From NCBI RefSeq assembly GCF_003610355.1, contig NZ_RAPY01000001.1, forward strand, positions 1-64,000: a stretch of 64,000 nucleotides of DNA, written 5' to 3'. This document shows positions 18,629-27,340 of the stretch, piece by piece (positions within the stretch are counted from its first letter, which is position 1; every line of letters starts with the position of its first letter). Origin of the DNA: Sphingobacterium detergens. Its GTDB lineage: Bacteria; Bacteroidota; Bacteroidia; Sphingobacteriales; Sphingobacteriaceae. The notes under the pieces are model-generated. The model worked only from the letters and a program-made list of their open reading frames with translations. It searched no databases and had not been told where the DNA came from. The position numbers and the translations under genes were made by a program.

Positions 18629-19489
18629 TCATTTCGTCTTTATGGCATTGAGATATATCCTGATATCCTGTTCGAGTTTTATAGGGTATGTATAGCCCAA
18701 TTTATTCGCTAGTTCCCTGCCAATTTCTGCGACAAGATCGGCCATTGCGAATAGCGCCGTCCAATTTTCATCGATATCGCCAGCTGAAAAAGTCCGCATT
18801 ACTTTTCCCCAGGTTTGCTCGGTCAGGTATTTTTTAAATAGGCGTCCATGTTTATTGGTTGTGATATTCCAATCATGCTGGCTAGCGATATACCACTCAA
18901 TCAGCGGTACCAGATAATCGGTACGTATATTGTTTTCGGACATAAATTTTGCATAAAAAATATCCTTTCTGACAAGACATTTGGCGACATAAGTACAGTC
19001 CCACCAAAAATCATTGAGTAGCTGTCTGAATTTTTGCTCGGTAGGTTTTTTTATGATTGACACCCGATAGGAGGGTTTTTGGATCGCTTCCGTTATCCCC
19101 TCTTTGTCAAGGAGTACTTGATAACCAATATCCCAATCTTCGCATAACGGGCTTTGGCGTACCTCTTCCAAAAAATTAGGCTTACTATATAACTTAAAAT
19201 CAACTTTTATGTGATCTGTATATAAAACCATTTTCATGGCATGTTTGCTATCAAAGTAGCTTTCATCCTCTTCAATCATGGCGATAGGAGAGCCAAAGTT
19301 ATTTAGCCAATTCTTATCGGCGACATACGTGGTATTGTCATCAAATACAAGTTCGATGTCTAAATCACTTAACTCATCAACTGGTGCCAGTGGATTTACC
19401 AAGGAGCTGGTTAGGAGAACTGCCCGAATATCTGTATTGTTTTGTGCCCAATCCATAATCTGCTGTAATTTTTCTGCTCGAGTTTGCAT
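18629..19489 (-). CDS. aadS: AadS-like aminoglycoside 6-adenylyltransferase
   Basis: 286 residues, the length of ANT(6)/AadS enzymes, which inactivate streptomycin by transferring AMP from ATP. The nucleotidyltransferase core is LLTSSLVNPLAPVDELSD with the metal-binding DLDIE (residues about 26-47). The usual GS of the motif is SS here, as I remember for AadS. A third acidic residue lies in VDFKLYSK. The C-terminal helical domain has FWWDCTYVAKCL. From memory it closely resembles AadS of Bacteroides transposons, yet no mobile sequence flanks it, so it looks chromosomal. Whether it gives resistance cannot be seen. Confidence 0.82.
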   Translation of the reverse strand: MQTRAEKLQQIMDWAQNNTDIRAVLLTSSLVNPLAPVDELSDLDIELVFDDNTTYVADKNWLNNFGSPIAMIEEDESYFDSKHAMKMVLYTDHIKVDFKLYSKPNFLEEVRQSPLCEDWDIGYQVLLDKEGITEAIQKPSYRVSIIKKPTEQKFRQLLNDFWWDCTYVAKCLVRKDIFYAKFMSENNIRTDYLVPLIEWYIASQHDWNITTNKHGRLFKKYLTEQTWGKVMRTFSAGDIDENWTALFAMADLVAEIGRELANKLGYTYPIKLEQDIRIYLNAIKTK

Positions 19490-19698
19490 ATTTTTAGTTT
19501 ATTTATGGAGAATAATCCCGTTCATTTCTAAAGAAGCACGACTTAGGGCCGTTGGCTTCGCAAAGGTGTCGGAACGACTAACATTAAAAATATACGAAAA
19601 TTTTTTGTTTCCTGGACAAGAGCTTTTATTAATCAGCATGCAGAAGATGGGAGTCATCCCATTAAGCTTTTATTGATTTACAGCATAGTCGATGAAAG

Positions 19699-21542
19699 CT
19701 ATACAATCATTTTTAGGTAATTTGTAAGATTGGATTGACTATCCAAACCGAACTTCTGTTTGATTCGGTATTTGGTCATCCGTACACTTTTGGGTTCTAC
19801 GTGAAGTAAGTTGGCAATCTGTTTGGTATCCATGTCAAGATAGAAATAGGCACAGTATTTTTGATCTAAAGCGGTTAATTTCTGTTTCGAATGCTCATTG
19901 ATATTTTTAAAGAAATTGGGGTGCAGTTCTGTTATTCTAAACTTTGCTTTTTCGAATTCAGTATCTGTTAGGGACTCTTCTCTAAGGATCTGCTGTATAT
20001 TGGCGGCTTCGGCTCCTGTTAGTTTTTCCTTGACTTGTTGTAGGACCTTACTTTTATGCTGTAATTGCAGCTGACTTGTCATAACTTCATTTTGTAGTTT
20101 TTGTTGCTGCAATTCCAATAACTCCTGTTCTAGTTGCATGCGAGCTCGTTCTTCTTTTTCATATTTTATTTGCAGGGAGCTTTCGTTTTTTTCGGAAGTA
20201 AGTTGTTTTTCCCTCGCCAATGCATACTTGAGGTTAAAATGGTAAGAGCGGAACATAAAGAATGATCCAATGACAGCGAGGGCAAAAAGTCCTAAAATAA
20301 AATATTTTTGTGTTTGCTGGTTTGTTGCTTTTTCTTGTAGACTTTTAATCTCCTGTTCTTTTTTTGTTAGTTCATATTGTGCTTCAAAGCGCTTGGTGGT
20401 TGAGGCCATCTCTTCGTTAAAAAGCAGGTTACTGTACTCAGCTACCTTTTGCTGAAAATCCAGTGCTTTCTTGAAATCTGATTTTTTCGTGTATAGGCTA
20501 ACCATCGAGTTCAGTACATTGATTAAGGTGTGATAATAAGGCTTCTTTTTTTGCGCGAGCATGATGTAGGCTTTATTGAGGTACATTTCTGCAGCATGAA
20601 GATCACCTTCCTCCATGCTCAATTCACTGAGCATACCATAACTACTTGCCATTGCTTCTTCATTTGTGGCGGGAGCCACACGCAAGGCTTCATTGATATG
20701 TTGCCGTATTTTTCGCTTGATTTCTGGATCGCCTATATTGTAATATTTTAAATAGTAGCTTGCCTTGTTGTTATAACTATTGGCATAGGTGTTGGCTGGT
20801 ACCTGATCAGGATATTGCTTCTGTAATAGGATCGCATGATCGAGATACAGCATGGTGCTATCCAAATGCTGTTTTTGATGAGTGGTTTCATATTTAAAGG
20901 AAAACACAACCGATATGGCTGTATAACAATTGGCCAGCATATTGATGTTTTTTGATTTTTGGGCGAATTCCAACGATTTATGGATATAATTCAATGCTTG
21001 GGCTTCGTCATTCCATTCCGTATAAACGCCATAAAGAAGGTAATAAATTCGCGCTGTCAGAAGAGGTTCTCGCTCCTTGTCACCAATCTGCGAAAGCGCC
21101 TGATGTAACAGTTGCACTGTTTTTTCACTGTCAAAGAGTGTTGTGTGTAATACAGCTGATGCATAGTTTGCATAGGCTGCTGCAAGGGAATTTTTTGGTT
21201 CTGAGCGGAATGATAAGCGCTATCGATAAACTTCTGCGACTTTTCAAAATCTTGTGTATTGGTATATATATTTGACAGAATCCAATATGATTTGGTCATC
21301 TCAAGGTTGTTTTTAGAAATTCTGCGAGCGGACTTGAGGCTGTTTTGGGCCATTTGTATGGCCTGTGGATACTGTTCATTAGCGCGATACCAGTCCGCTA
21401 ATTGCTGTTGGAGCGATACTTGTTCTGTCGCCGTCAAATTCGTCTTTAAAAGGTTTTGTAGACTATCGACATAGCTGTTATTTGCGAAGCCCATTGGTAA
21501 GAGACCCGCCCAAAATAGTACAAAAGCAATTATCTTGTTCAT
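19699..21542 (-). pseudogene. TPR / coiled-coil / HTH signalling regulator broken by a frameshift
   Basis: The gene should encode about 614 residues. A signal peptide (MNKIIAFVLFWAG...) starts at 21542. TPR repeats fill the first half, then one membrane helix (GLFALAVIGSFFMF), a long coiled coil, and a C-terminal LuxR-like helix-turn-helix (DTKQIANLLHVEPKSVRMTKYRI). The frame breaks at 21191-21196, a run of six T on the plus strand: the N-terminal frame runs on into unrelated sequence. With one base added, SAQNQK joins directly to NSLAAAYANYASAVL and on through the second half. Membrane-tethered TPR-HTH regulators of this kind are common in Bacteroidota. It may be a true loss, a slippage-expressed gene or a sequencing error. 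Confidence 0.75.
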
Positions 21543-21761
21543 GCTACAAATGTACAAAAGCTGTAGACCTAATACGAGCCTTTTTTCTTTTTGTTGTCTT
21601 TGTTTTGTTGTTGTAAATTGTTGTTTTTTAGTTTGTTGTGTATGCGTGTAGACGTTTTGTAGATGTTGCATTTACTGACAGTAGACCTTTTGTAGGATCC
21701 TATCCTTTGGTTTTAAAATGGTGAAAGATGAATTTTGGGATGAACAACAAATCATAAAATT

Positions 21762-22085
21762 ATGGACAACAAAACACGCTCTATTGTATCGTACATCACT
21801 TTGATTGGCTGGTTGATAGCCTATTTTTCTCCTAATAAAGAAGCTGACGGCTTGTTGAAGTATCACTTGCGCCAATCTTTGGGATTAGTCATCACTTGGT
21901 TCATTGGCAACATGATCATCGCAATCGTTGTGACGATTGTTCCGGCATTAGGGATATTGTACTATAGTAGTTTTGCTTTTTTAGCGCTGATGATTTTCGG
22001 TATGATAAACGCTGCAAATGAAGTAAGCAAACCCTTGCCACTGATCGGCAAATTGTTTGAACATAAATTTGCCTTTATCGGATAG
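21762..22085 (+). CDS. DUF4870/Tic20-like small membrane protein
   Basis: 107 residues with three hydrophobic helices (about 7-22, 40-60, 66-84). The N-terminal NKEADGLLKYHLRQSLGLVI resembles the DUF4870/TIC20-like signature, in which a charged region follows the first helix (FSPNKEAD...YHxRQ). Function is unestablished. It heads a same-strand run of small membrane proteins extending to 24460 and may be transcribed with the next gene, which starts 14 bases after its stop. Confidence 0.7.
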   Translation: MDNKTRSIVSYITLIGWLIAYFSPNKEADGLLKYHLRQSLGLVITWFIGNMIIAIVVTIVPALGILYYSSFAFLALMIFGMINAANEVSKPLPLIGKLFEHKFAFIG

Positions 22086-22098
22086 GAGTAAAAGCGGG

Positions 22099-22572
22099 AT
22101 GGTTATGAAATATTATAAATATCTAATTATGGAGGGGAATGCTTACAAGATTAGGACCTTTATTGCCCTACAGCATATTATACTGATTATTTGGTTTTTT
22201 ATTGGGCTTTTTATGTTTGCCTATGGTGAGTATATAAAAACAGGTATTGGTATCGTCTCTTTTACACTGTTGATATTGGTTCTAATGATCCTAAGACCAT
22301 CTAAATTCAGGGTTTGTCCGCAAGATCAACGGATTCAGGTGGACAGAGCCAAGCTAGAAAAAACACCGGATTCGTATTCCTTTTCAGATTTCAGCAGTTT
22401 TGAAATGGACACCATTTATTGGCTGCGTATTCCAATAAATAGCACGCTCTATGCAAGATTTAATTTTGAAGGAAAAACCAATCGTCATGTGGTCAGTCAA
22501 TCGTTTGGGAGGGGGCCAATGCAGGTATTGTCCAATGAGCTGGGAAAATTAATCACCCGGGATCAAGTATAG
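22099..22572 (+). CDS. Hypothetical two-helix membrane protein with PH-like domain
   Basis: 157 residues from the ATG at 22099; ATG 22105 is also possible. Two adjacent hydrophobic helices (about 20-42 and 48-65) precede a beta-rich soluble region (66-157). No specific family is recognised. It starts 14 bases after the DUF4870-like gene, suggesting an operon. The layout matches 23495-23938 and 23963-24460. Confidence 0.6.
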   Translation: MVMKYYKYLIMEGNAYKIRTFIALQHIILIIWFFIGLFMFAYGEYIKTGIGIVSFTLLILVLMILRPSKFRVCPQDQRIQVDRAKLEKTPDSYSFSDFSSFEMDTIYWLRIPINSTLYARFNFEGKTNRHVVSQSFGRGPMQVLSNELGKLITRDQV

Positions 22573-22634
22573 CATATTTGTTTCAGAAAAATAGTATTAA
22601 ACTAAATAATTAAAAGATTTAAAATAAAGAGAAA

Positions 22635-22811
22635 ATGAAAAAAGCACTTGGTATTATGCTTATTCTTATTGGATTTGCATTGGTGGTTATTCTAAAAATC
22701 GGCATATCAAAAGAAACAGCCTGGATGTTTGAATATGGAAATTGGCCATTGATTATATTAGCCTTGGCTTTGTTGGTTCCGGGCTTGATCCTGTATAATA
22801 AAAATAGATAA
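22635..22811 (+). CDS. Small two-helix membrane protein (58 aa)
   Basis: ATG at 22635, TAA at 22809-22811. 58 residues: a basic start (MKK), helix one (ALGIMLILIGFALVVIL), a charged loop with WMFEYGN, helix two (WPLIILALALLVPGLILY), and an Asn/Lys/Arg tail. The composition is that of a genuine inner-membrane miniprotein. It sits between same-strand genes that encode similar small membrane proteins. Function unknown. Confidence 0.6.
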   Translation: MKKALGIMLILIGFALVVILKIGISKETAWMFEYGNWPLIILALALLVPGLILYNKNR

Positions 22812-22838
22812 CGATCTCTTATTAAAAATAAGGTTTTA

Positions 22839-23477
22839 ATGAAAATAGAAATGGAATTGAATGAAATAACGAGGACTCATGATTTAATGTGTCAGGTTGG
22901 TCATAATAGGCAAATAATCTGGAAAAGGAACTTTATCTTCTTCTTGACTGGTTTATTCTTTCTTGTTTTAGGTTCTTGTGGTATAGGTGAAAAAAGTTAC
23001 CCAGAGCAGGTCTTTGAACGCGTGGCATTGAATGGGAACAAGATTCCAAATGGTTTTAAGCGGCATTTTAATGAGATTAGGGCACAACTTAAGGCGGGGA
23101 GTTTAACTATTGTAACCCAAAAGAATGAGGTCAAAAAGGTTGGCGCTGTAGCCTATGTCGAAAATCATTATGTGCGGATGTTTGATGCCGATATTAAGTC
23201 CTTAAAGGAATTGGAATCTAAAGCAGAAACAGCTCAAATTTTGACACTTGCGCTCGATATGTTTACCTATGTCGATCAAATCTATAAAGTTGATTTTCCC
23301 CGCATTGCTAAAATGATTGATGAAGGGAAGCCTGATGTTGAGATCGATGCCGCTATTGCAGAGCTCGATTCAAATAAAGGTGGGATCATAGATGAAAAGT
23401 TTAATGCGGTTCATGATCTGATTATTCCATATGCCGACAAACATGGTGTTGAATATAAAATGCTCAATATGCCTTAA
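22839..23477 (+). CDS. Putative lipoprotein, unknown function
   Basis: Up to 212 residues. A hydrophobic segment (about 31-47) ends at LGSC, a lipobox followed by GIGE. The 30 residues before it are long for a signal, so translation may start at an internal ATG such as 22887. The mature region is mostly helical and charged (KELESKAETAQILTLALDM), consistent with a soluble periplasmic helical domain. Its gap to the 58-residue gene is 27 bases. Confidence 0.55.
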   Translation: MKIEMELNEITRTHDLMCQVGHNRQIIWKRNFIFFLTGLFFLVLGSCGIGEKSYPEQVFERVALNGNKIPNGFKRHFNEIRAQLKAGSLTIVTQKNEVKKVGAVAYVENHYVRMFDADIKSLKELESKAETAQILTLALDMFTYVDQIYKVDFPRIAKMIDEGKPDVEIDAAIAELDSNKGGIIDEKFNAVHDLIIPYADKHGVEYKMLNMP

Positions 23478-23494
23478 ACTGATTTAAAAAAAAC

Positions 23495-23938
23495 ATGAAA
23501 AATTTCACAAAGGAGGGTAATGTATATACCCTGAACAAACAATATGGGTTATTTGTTCCATTAATTGGTTTCTTTCTTTTATTAACTATTCTAGGGTTTG
23601 TTAAAATACCTGAATCTACATTCAAATGGTGGATGCTGGGAATTACGACGCTATTAACGCTATCCTTCTATGTAGGTTTCCTGACAATAGATATGGACCA
23701 ACAGGAATTTCGAACTAGAGTGAGTTTGTTTAGCGGTGTAAAGGTGTTACCACTTTCGGATCTTGAAGGGTTTACAATTCATAAATTGAAACAGATGGGG
23801 TTTATTACGACAAACGTTACCCTATTGGCTAATTATAGTAAAAATGGTAAAGACAAGGAGCTGAAGCTTGCTCAACATTTTTATACCAAACCTATTCAAA
23901 GTATACTAAATGAAATTCATGAGATTATCGAACGCTAA
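23495..23938 (+). CDS. Hypothetical two-helix membrane protein with PH-like domain
   Basis: 147 residues. Two hydrophobic helices (about 18-36 and 46-63) are followed by a beta-rich domain beginning DMDQQEFRTRVSLF and ending in an amphipathic helix (IQSILNEIHEIIE). That pattern, membrane hairpin plus beta-sandwich plus closing helix, is what PH-like bacterial proteins show. It is 17 bases from the lipoprotein stop and 24 bases from the next gene, so probably one operon. Confidence 0.6.
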   Translation: MKNFTKEGNVYTLNKQYGLFVPLIGFFLLLTILGFVKIPESTFKWWMLGITTLLTLSFYVGFLTIDMDQQEFRTRVSLFSGVKVLPLSDLEGFTIHKLKQMGFITTNVTLLANYSKNGKDKELKLAQHFYTKPIQSILNEIHEIIER

Positions 23939-23962
23939 CTCAAAATAATTAAATGAAAATAG

Positions 23963-24460
23963 ATGGATTTGAAGGATAAACTGCGACTCGAAATCGGGAA
24001 TAATTGCATTGCATTTAGCCCATATCGGGGAATAATGTCCAGTCTCTATGGGTTTGTTGCGGGTATAGCTGTGACAGTGATAATTTTGGGGCTGTTCAAT
24101 GCAAGATTAGGAGAGGGAGGACGAATACTTTGTTGTGCTATCATAGTATATCTTTTCATTCATGGACTATACGATCTCATTTTTAAATTGAATGTCCGCT
24201 ATATATTTGATGGCAATAATCAGGTAATTTATCGGGAGAATTTACCATTTGGCCGACGAAAATTAATGCGATTTGAGGAGGCGGTCATCATCACGAGCTC
24301 AGAATCTTGTGACTGGCATTATAGTTTAGGGATCAAGGAAAAGCAGTTTTTGAAAAGTTATAAAATCAGCCCTGATTTTGGGGCAGGGAAGGCTTCGGAA
24401 AAAACTGTTTTTGCATATGAGAAGGAGATATTGAACCCAATAGTGGAATTGCTTAGTTAG
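23963..24460 (+). CDS. Hypothetical two-helix membrane protein with PH-like domain
   Basis: 165 residues. Hydrophobic segments at about 26-46 and 55-75, then a beta-rich C-terminal domain (VRYIFDGNNQVIYRENLPFG...) and a final amphipathic helix. It is the last gene of the same-strand run starting at 21762. No family assigned; the architecture is shared with the genes at 13584, 22099 and 23495. Confidence 0.58.
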   Translation: MDLKDKLRLEIGNNCIAFSPYRGIMSSLYGFVAGIAVTVIILGLFNARLGEGGRILCCAIIVYLFIHGLYDLIFKLNVRYIFDGNNQVIYRENLPFGRRKLMRFEEAVIITSSESCDWHYSLGIKEKQFLKSYKISPDFGAGKASEKTVFAYEKEILNPIVELLS

Positions 24461-24617
24461 TCAGTAGACTGTTTTGGGCGGCGTGATATGCAACTGTATT
24501 CGTACAATTGGAATCAGTCCAGGTAAAATGGTTATATGAATTTTTATTGCAGCAATAGGTTTATTTTCTAGTGATCTTAAAATATTTGGATCTGCCTCGC
24601 GGCAAATGACAGCCAAT

Positions 24618-25076
24618 TTAAAAACCGAAGAGTCCGCTAAAGATAACAATACAATAGATTCCCATCGCCAACAGTAGATTGATGCACAGCGCTGCATATT
24701 TCTTCTTCGCTAATAACCAAATTGATTCTATTACTGTATAAATGAGGAGCGGAATTCCAAAACCGAGCATTTCGAAATAAAATAAATAGCCAGCACCCAA
24801 ACGATCATTTTCTTTATGCATATACCATTGAGAAATAATGATAATAAGGCCAATTAGTATTAAGATACCCAATCTTATTAAGAGATGTCTTTTTAATTGT
24901 TTATCTCTCAAAATAGGTGCGCGAATGAAGAAGACCGTTCCTGCAAAGTAAGCTATGATGAATATAATCCCTATAAGCTGTCGGAATGTATAAGATATAT
25001 TAAACCAACCATTTATATAGAGTGACCCTATAATTAGTGTTGATAAAAGAAAATAGCCTATCGTTTTATAGTTCAT
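24618..25076 (-). CDS. Hypothetical polytopic membrane protein
   Basis: 152 residues with about five hydrophobic helices (residues 6-20, 33-52, 68-82, 98-116, 128-149). There are no recognised motifs. The ATG at 25076 begins directly before helix one. It is convergent with the small-membrane-protein run, with 157 bases between and no obvious terminator hairpin. Confidence 0.6.
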   Translation of the reverse strand: MNYKTIGYFLLSTLIIGSLYINGWFNISYTFRQLIGIIFIIAYFAGTVFFIRAPILRDKQLKRHLLIRLGILILIGLIIIISQWYMHKENDRLGAGYLFYFEMLGFGIPLLIYTVIESIWLLAKKKYAALCINLLLAMGIYCIVIFSGLFGF

Positions 25077-25421
25077 GTGGTAAAATAAACGTTTTGCCTA
25101 TTCTGGATGACGCAAGCCTTTTTGTTGGAAAGAATTCACTTTCTAATAGCAATTTAGGTATAAATCACAATTATAGCAAAAATAGAGGGTGAAGATTAAT
25201 GCGCCAAAAAATGTATGGAGATAGTAGTCCTTGAAATAAAAATTGTAAACGATTACTAATGACGGTATTATTTAATGGGACTGGTTGTTTTATTGCTTTA
25301 ATTTGCATTTTTTGCAATATTATGCAATAATATGCTTCTGTTTTGATTTATTATTGATAGTTTTGTACGACTAAGCCTAGACAAGTCTATCGCTATACTA
25401 TTTTTGTTTATCTCAAATTAT
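25077..25421. other. Intergenic region upstream of the MFS gene
   Basis: 345 bases without a gene, AT-rich. It holds the operator-like sequence at 25312-25327 and a short AGACAAGTCT palindrome near 25380-25389. I see no further structure. Confidence 0.5.
25312..25327. promoter_or_regulatory. Candidate DeoR-type operator before the MFS gene
   Basis: TTGCA-ATATTA-TGCAA is an interrupted palindrome 95 bases before the MFS start. It shares the TTGCAA core with the better palindrome at 27268-27287, next to the DeoR gene, and is flanked by another TTTGCA (25303-25308) and ATATGC. Confidence 0.45.
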
Positions 25422-26621
25422 ATGGAAATTAAATCATTACCCATTCGTCCGGATACAGCGAGAAATGCTGTCAGGTTTATCTTTTTTGTGTGTGGGTTGG
25501 GACTCGCCAGTTGGGCACCTGTCGTTCCTTATGTTAAGCAACGGCTTGGAATAGATGATGGTGTATTGGGACTTTTGATGCTTCTTATCGGCGGCGGAGC
25601 TCTTTTTATTATGCCATTTTCGACCATCCTTCTGAATAAATTTGGAACAAGAAAAATTATCTTTCTTTCGGGTATCACGCTCGCATTGATACTGCCGATG
25701 TTGTTAATTGCTAATTCCATCATAACAATGGGGATTACACTATTCTTTTTTGGTATGTGTATGGGAGGAATAGAAGTTTCCGCAAATGCGCACTCAATCC
25801 TTATCCAGAAACTCTTTGATCGGCCGATCTTATCCGGTCTGCACGGTATCTTTAGTGTGGGAGGATTAACGGGGTCGCTCGGATTAGGGCTGTTGATAAA
25901 GTTAGGGTTTCAGGCTACCTATGCCATGTTATTGATCTCCTTACTGATCGTTGTAATTATGTTCGTCATGTATCGTAGGTTGTATGCGCATGATGATGAA
26001 ATACGCATTAATAGTCATCATGATGACAAGAAAATGGCTGCAGGCCAGTCCAAATGGGCTGGTTGGTTCAATTTGCATGTTTTATTTCTGGGCATGCTCT
26101 GTTTCTGTGCTTATCTCTCTGAGGGTTCAATGTTGGATTGGAGTGCGGTATTTTTGCATGAGGAAAAAAATGCACCGCTTGAAATTGCGGGGATAGGATA
26201 TGCTGCCTTTTCCATTGCCATGGCAACAATGCGACTTTTTGGCGATGTACTTGTTGCCCGGTTAGATCATCGGGTTGTTGTGGTCGGAGGGGGACTCTTA
26301 GCGGTATTCGGTTTGCTGGTAGCTGTTTTATCACCTTCTTATTGGGGTGCATTAGCCGGATTTATCCTATTGGGCTTTGGTGCTGCTAATATTGTTCCGA
26401 TTTTATTTAGTCATGCCGGAAATTTAAAAGGGGTTGGGGCATCAGCAAGTATTCCGGTTATGTCAACATTGGGGCACTCGGGACAGTTGTTGGGCCCCGC
26501 CTTGTTGGGTGGAGTTGCCCAATTTTATGGAATTTCAGTCTCGCTTATCGTCGTTGCTTTTCTTATGCTTTCACTTTCCGTGTCTTATTGGACTTATTGG
26601 AAATTCCAGGCTAGAAGATAA
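25422..26621 (+). CDS. MFS transporter, YbjJ/FucP-like
   Basis: 399 residues from the ATG at 25422, with twelve predicted helices. The N-terminal half contains ASWAPVVPYVKQRLGIDDG and the A-motif-like loop LLNKFGTRKI after helix two; the central loop is cytoplasmic and charged (about 183-205). The WAP..P-type start and GIEVSANAHSI in helix four resemble the YbjJ subgroup of sugar or drug MFS carriers. The TTGCAA operator-like sites here and at the HAD/DeoR genes suggest a shared regulon, possibly for a sugar. Substrate unknown. Confidence 0.85.
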   Translation: MEIKSLPIRPDTARNAVRFIFFVCGLGLASWAPVVPYVKQRLGIDDGVLGLLMLLIGGGALFIMPFSTILLNKFGTRKIIFLSGITLALILPMLLIANSIITMGITLFFFGMCMGGIEVSANAHSILIQKLFDRPILSGLHGIFSVGGLTGSLGLGLLIKLGFQATYAMLLISLLIVVIMFVMYRRLYAHDDEIRINSHHDDKKMAAGQSKWAGWFNLHVLFLGMLCFCAYLSEGSMLDWSAVFLHEEKNAPLEIAGIGYAAFSIAMATMRLFGDVLVARLDHRVVVVGGGLLAVFGLLVAVLSPSYWGALAGFILLGFGAANIVPILFSHAGNLKGVGASASIPVMSTLGHSGQLLGPALLGGVAQFYGISVSLIVVAFLMLSLSVSYWTYWKFQARR

Positions 26622-26633
26622 ATTCTTGCAAAC

Positions 26634-26672
26634 TATAGCTGGGCAATTACCTCTTGTGATTGGCCAGCTATA
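26634..26672. terminator. Hairpin between convergent MFS and HAD genes
   Basis: 14-bp arms (26634-26647 and 26659-26672) with one mismatch and an 11-nt loop, 12 bases after the MFS stop and 6 bases before the HAD stop. The T tract is poor; position and symmetry suggest a bidirectional terminator. Confidence 0.6.
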
Positions 26673-26678
26673 ACTTAC

Positions 26679-27230
26679 TCAGTTGAACCTTTTATTTTGC
26701 AGGTCAGCAACAAAAAAACGATGTGCATCAGTCCAGTTCTTCAACCGTTCAAATCGGTGCTCATTGACATTGTGAAATGTATTAAACATAAGCCCTTTTC
26801 CAGAAAAACTGTCTAGATTCTTTAGATGATCGTCAATAAGAAAATCGGTGTCGATAATACCTTTATTCCCACAGAATACGATGTTCTTCCACGAGATAAA
26901 TGGAAAATATTCTTGTAACCATTCCCGTTTCTCTAAAAGACTATTGGGAAATTCCATTGCGGCAGATACGACAAAAATCTCATAATAGTTTTGTAATTCC
27001 TTCACCACGTCTTGTGCATCTTGTGCAACAGGAATACTGCGGAAAAAACCTGGTGTATGCAAATACCGTAAGACTGCCGTCTGATCAGGTAAACAATCCG
27101 CTTCCTTCAGCCCTACGATATCGTTTTCATTTATCCGTATACCCGTTTCTTCAAAATAATGTGAAAGATAGTGCCGTTGGATGTCTGCAAGTACACCGTC
27201 CATATCAATGGAAATTGTCTTTTTTATCAT
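26679..27230 (-). CDS. HAD-superfamily 5'(3')-deoxyribonucleotidase-like phosphatase
   Basis: 183 residues from the ATG at 27230. HAD motif I is DMDGVLAD (Asp9 nucleophile, Asp11), motif II is near VVSAA, and motif IV is the acidic pair in TDFLIDDHLKN. The length and the sequence around motif I fit the NT5C family of cytosolic 5'(3')-deoxyribonucleotidases, which remove phosphate from (deoxy)nucleoside monophosphates. It is divergent from a DeoR regulator with a perfect palindrome between them, so it is likely under that regulator. The physiological substrate is not visible. Confidence 0.83.
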   Translation of the reverse strand: MIKKTISIDMDGVLADIQRHYLSHYFEETGIRINENDIVGLKEADCLPDQTAVLRYLHTPGFFRSIPVAQDAQDVVKELQNYYEIFVVSAAMEFPNSLLEKREWLQEYFPFISWKNIVFCGNKGIIDTDFLIDDHLKNLDSFSGKGLMFNTFHNVNEHRFERLKNWTDAHRFFVADLQNKRFN

Positions 27231-27267
27231 AAGTTTTATCTTTATTATTGCACAAATGTAATTATAT

Positions 27268-27287
27268 AATTGCAAAATATTGCAATT
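27268..27287. promoter_or_regulatory. DeoR operator, 20-bp palindrome
   Basis: AATTGCAA-AATA-TTGCAATT is perfectly symmetrical. Further TTGCAATT and AGCAAAT half-sites follow at 27290-27306. It lies between the divergent HAD and DeoR genes, and a similar site precedes the MFS gene at 25312. This is the pattern expected of an autoregulated repressor with a small regulon. Confidence 0.6.
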
Positions 27288-27340
27288 ATAGCAAATTTTT
27301 GCAATTCATTTTATTCTGGTAAATCTATATATTTGTTCCT

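Noticed and set aside
25404..25421. TTG start six codons before the MFS ATG
   Set aside because: The ATG at 25422 gives a standard MFS N-terminus.
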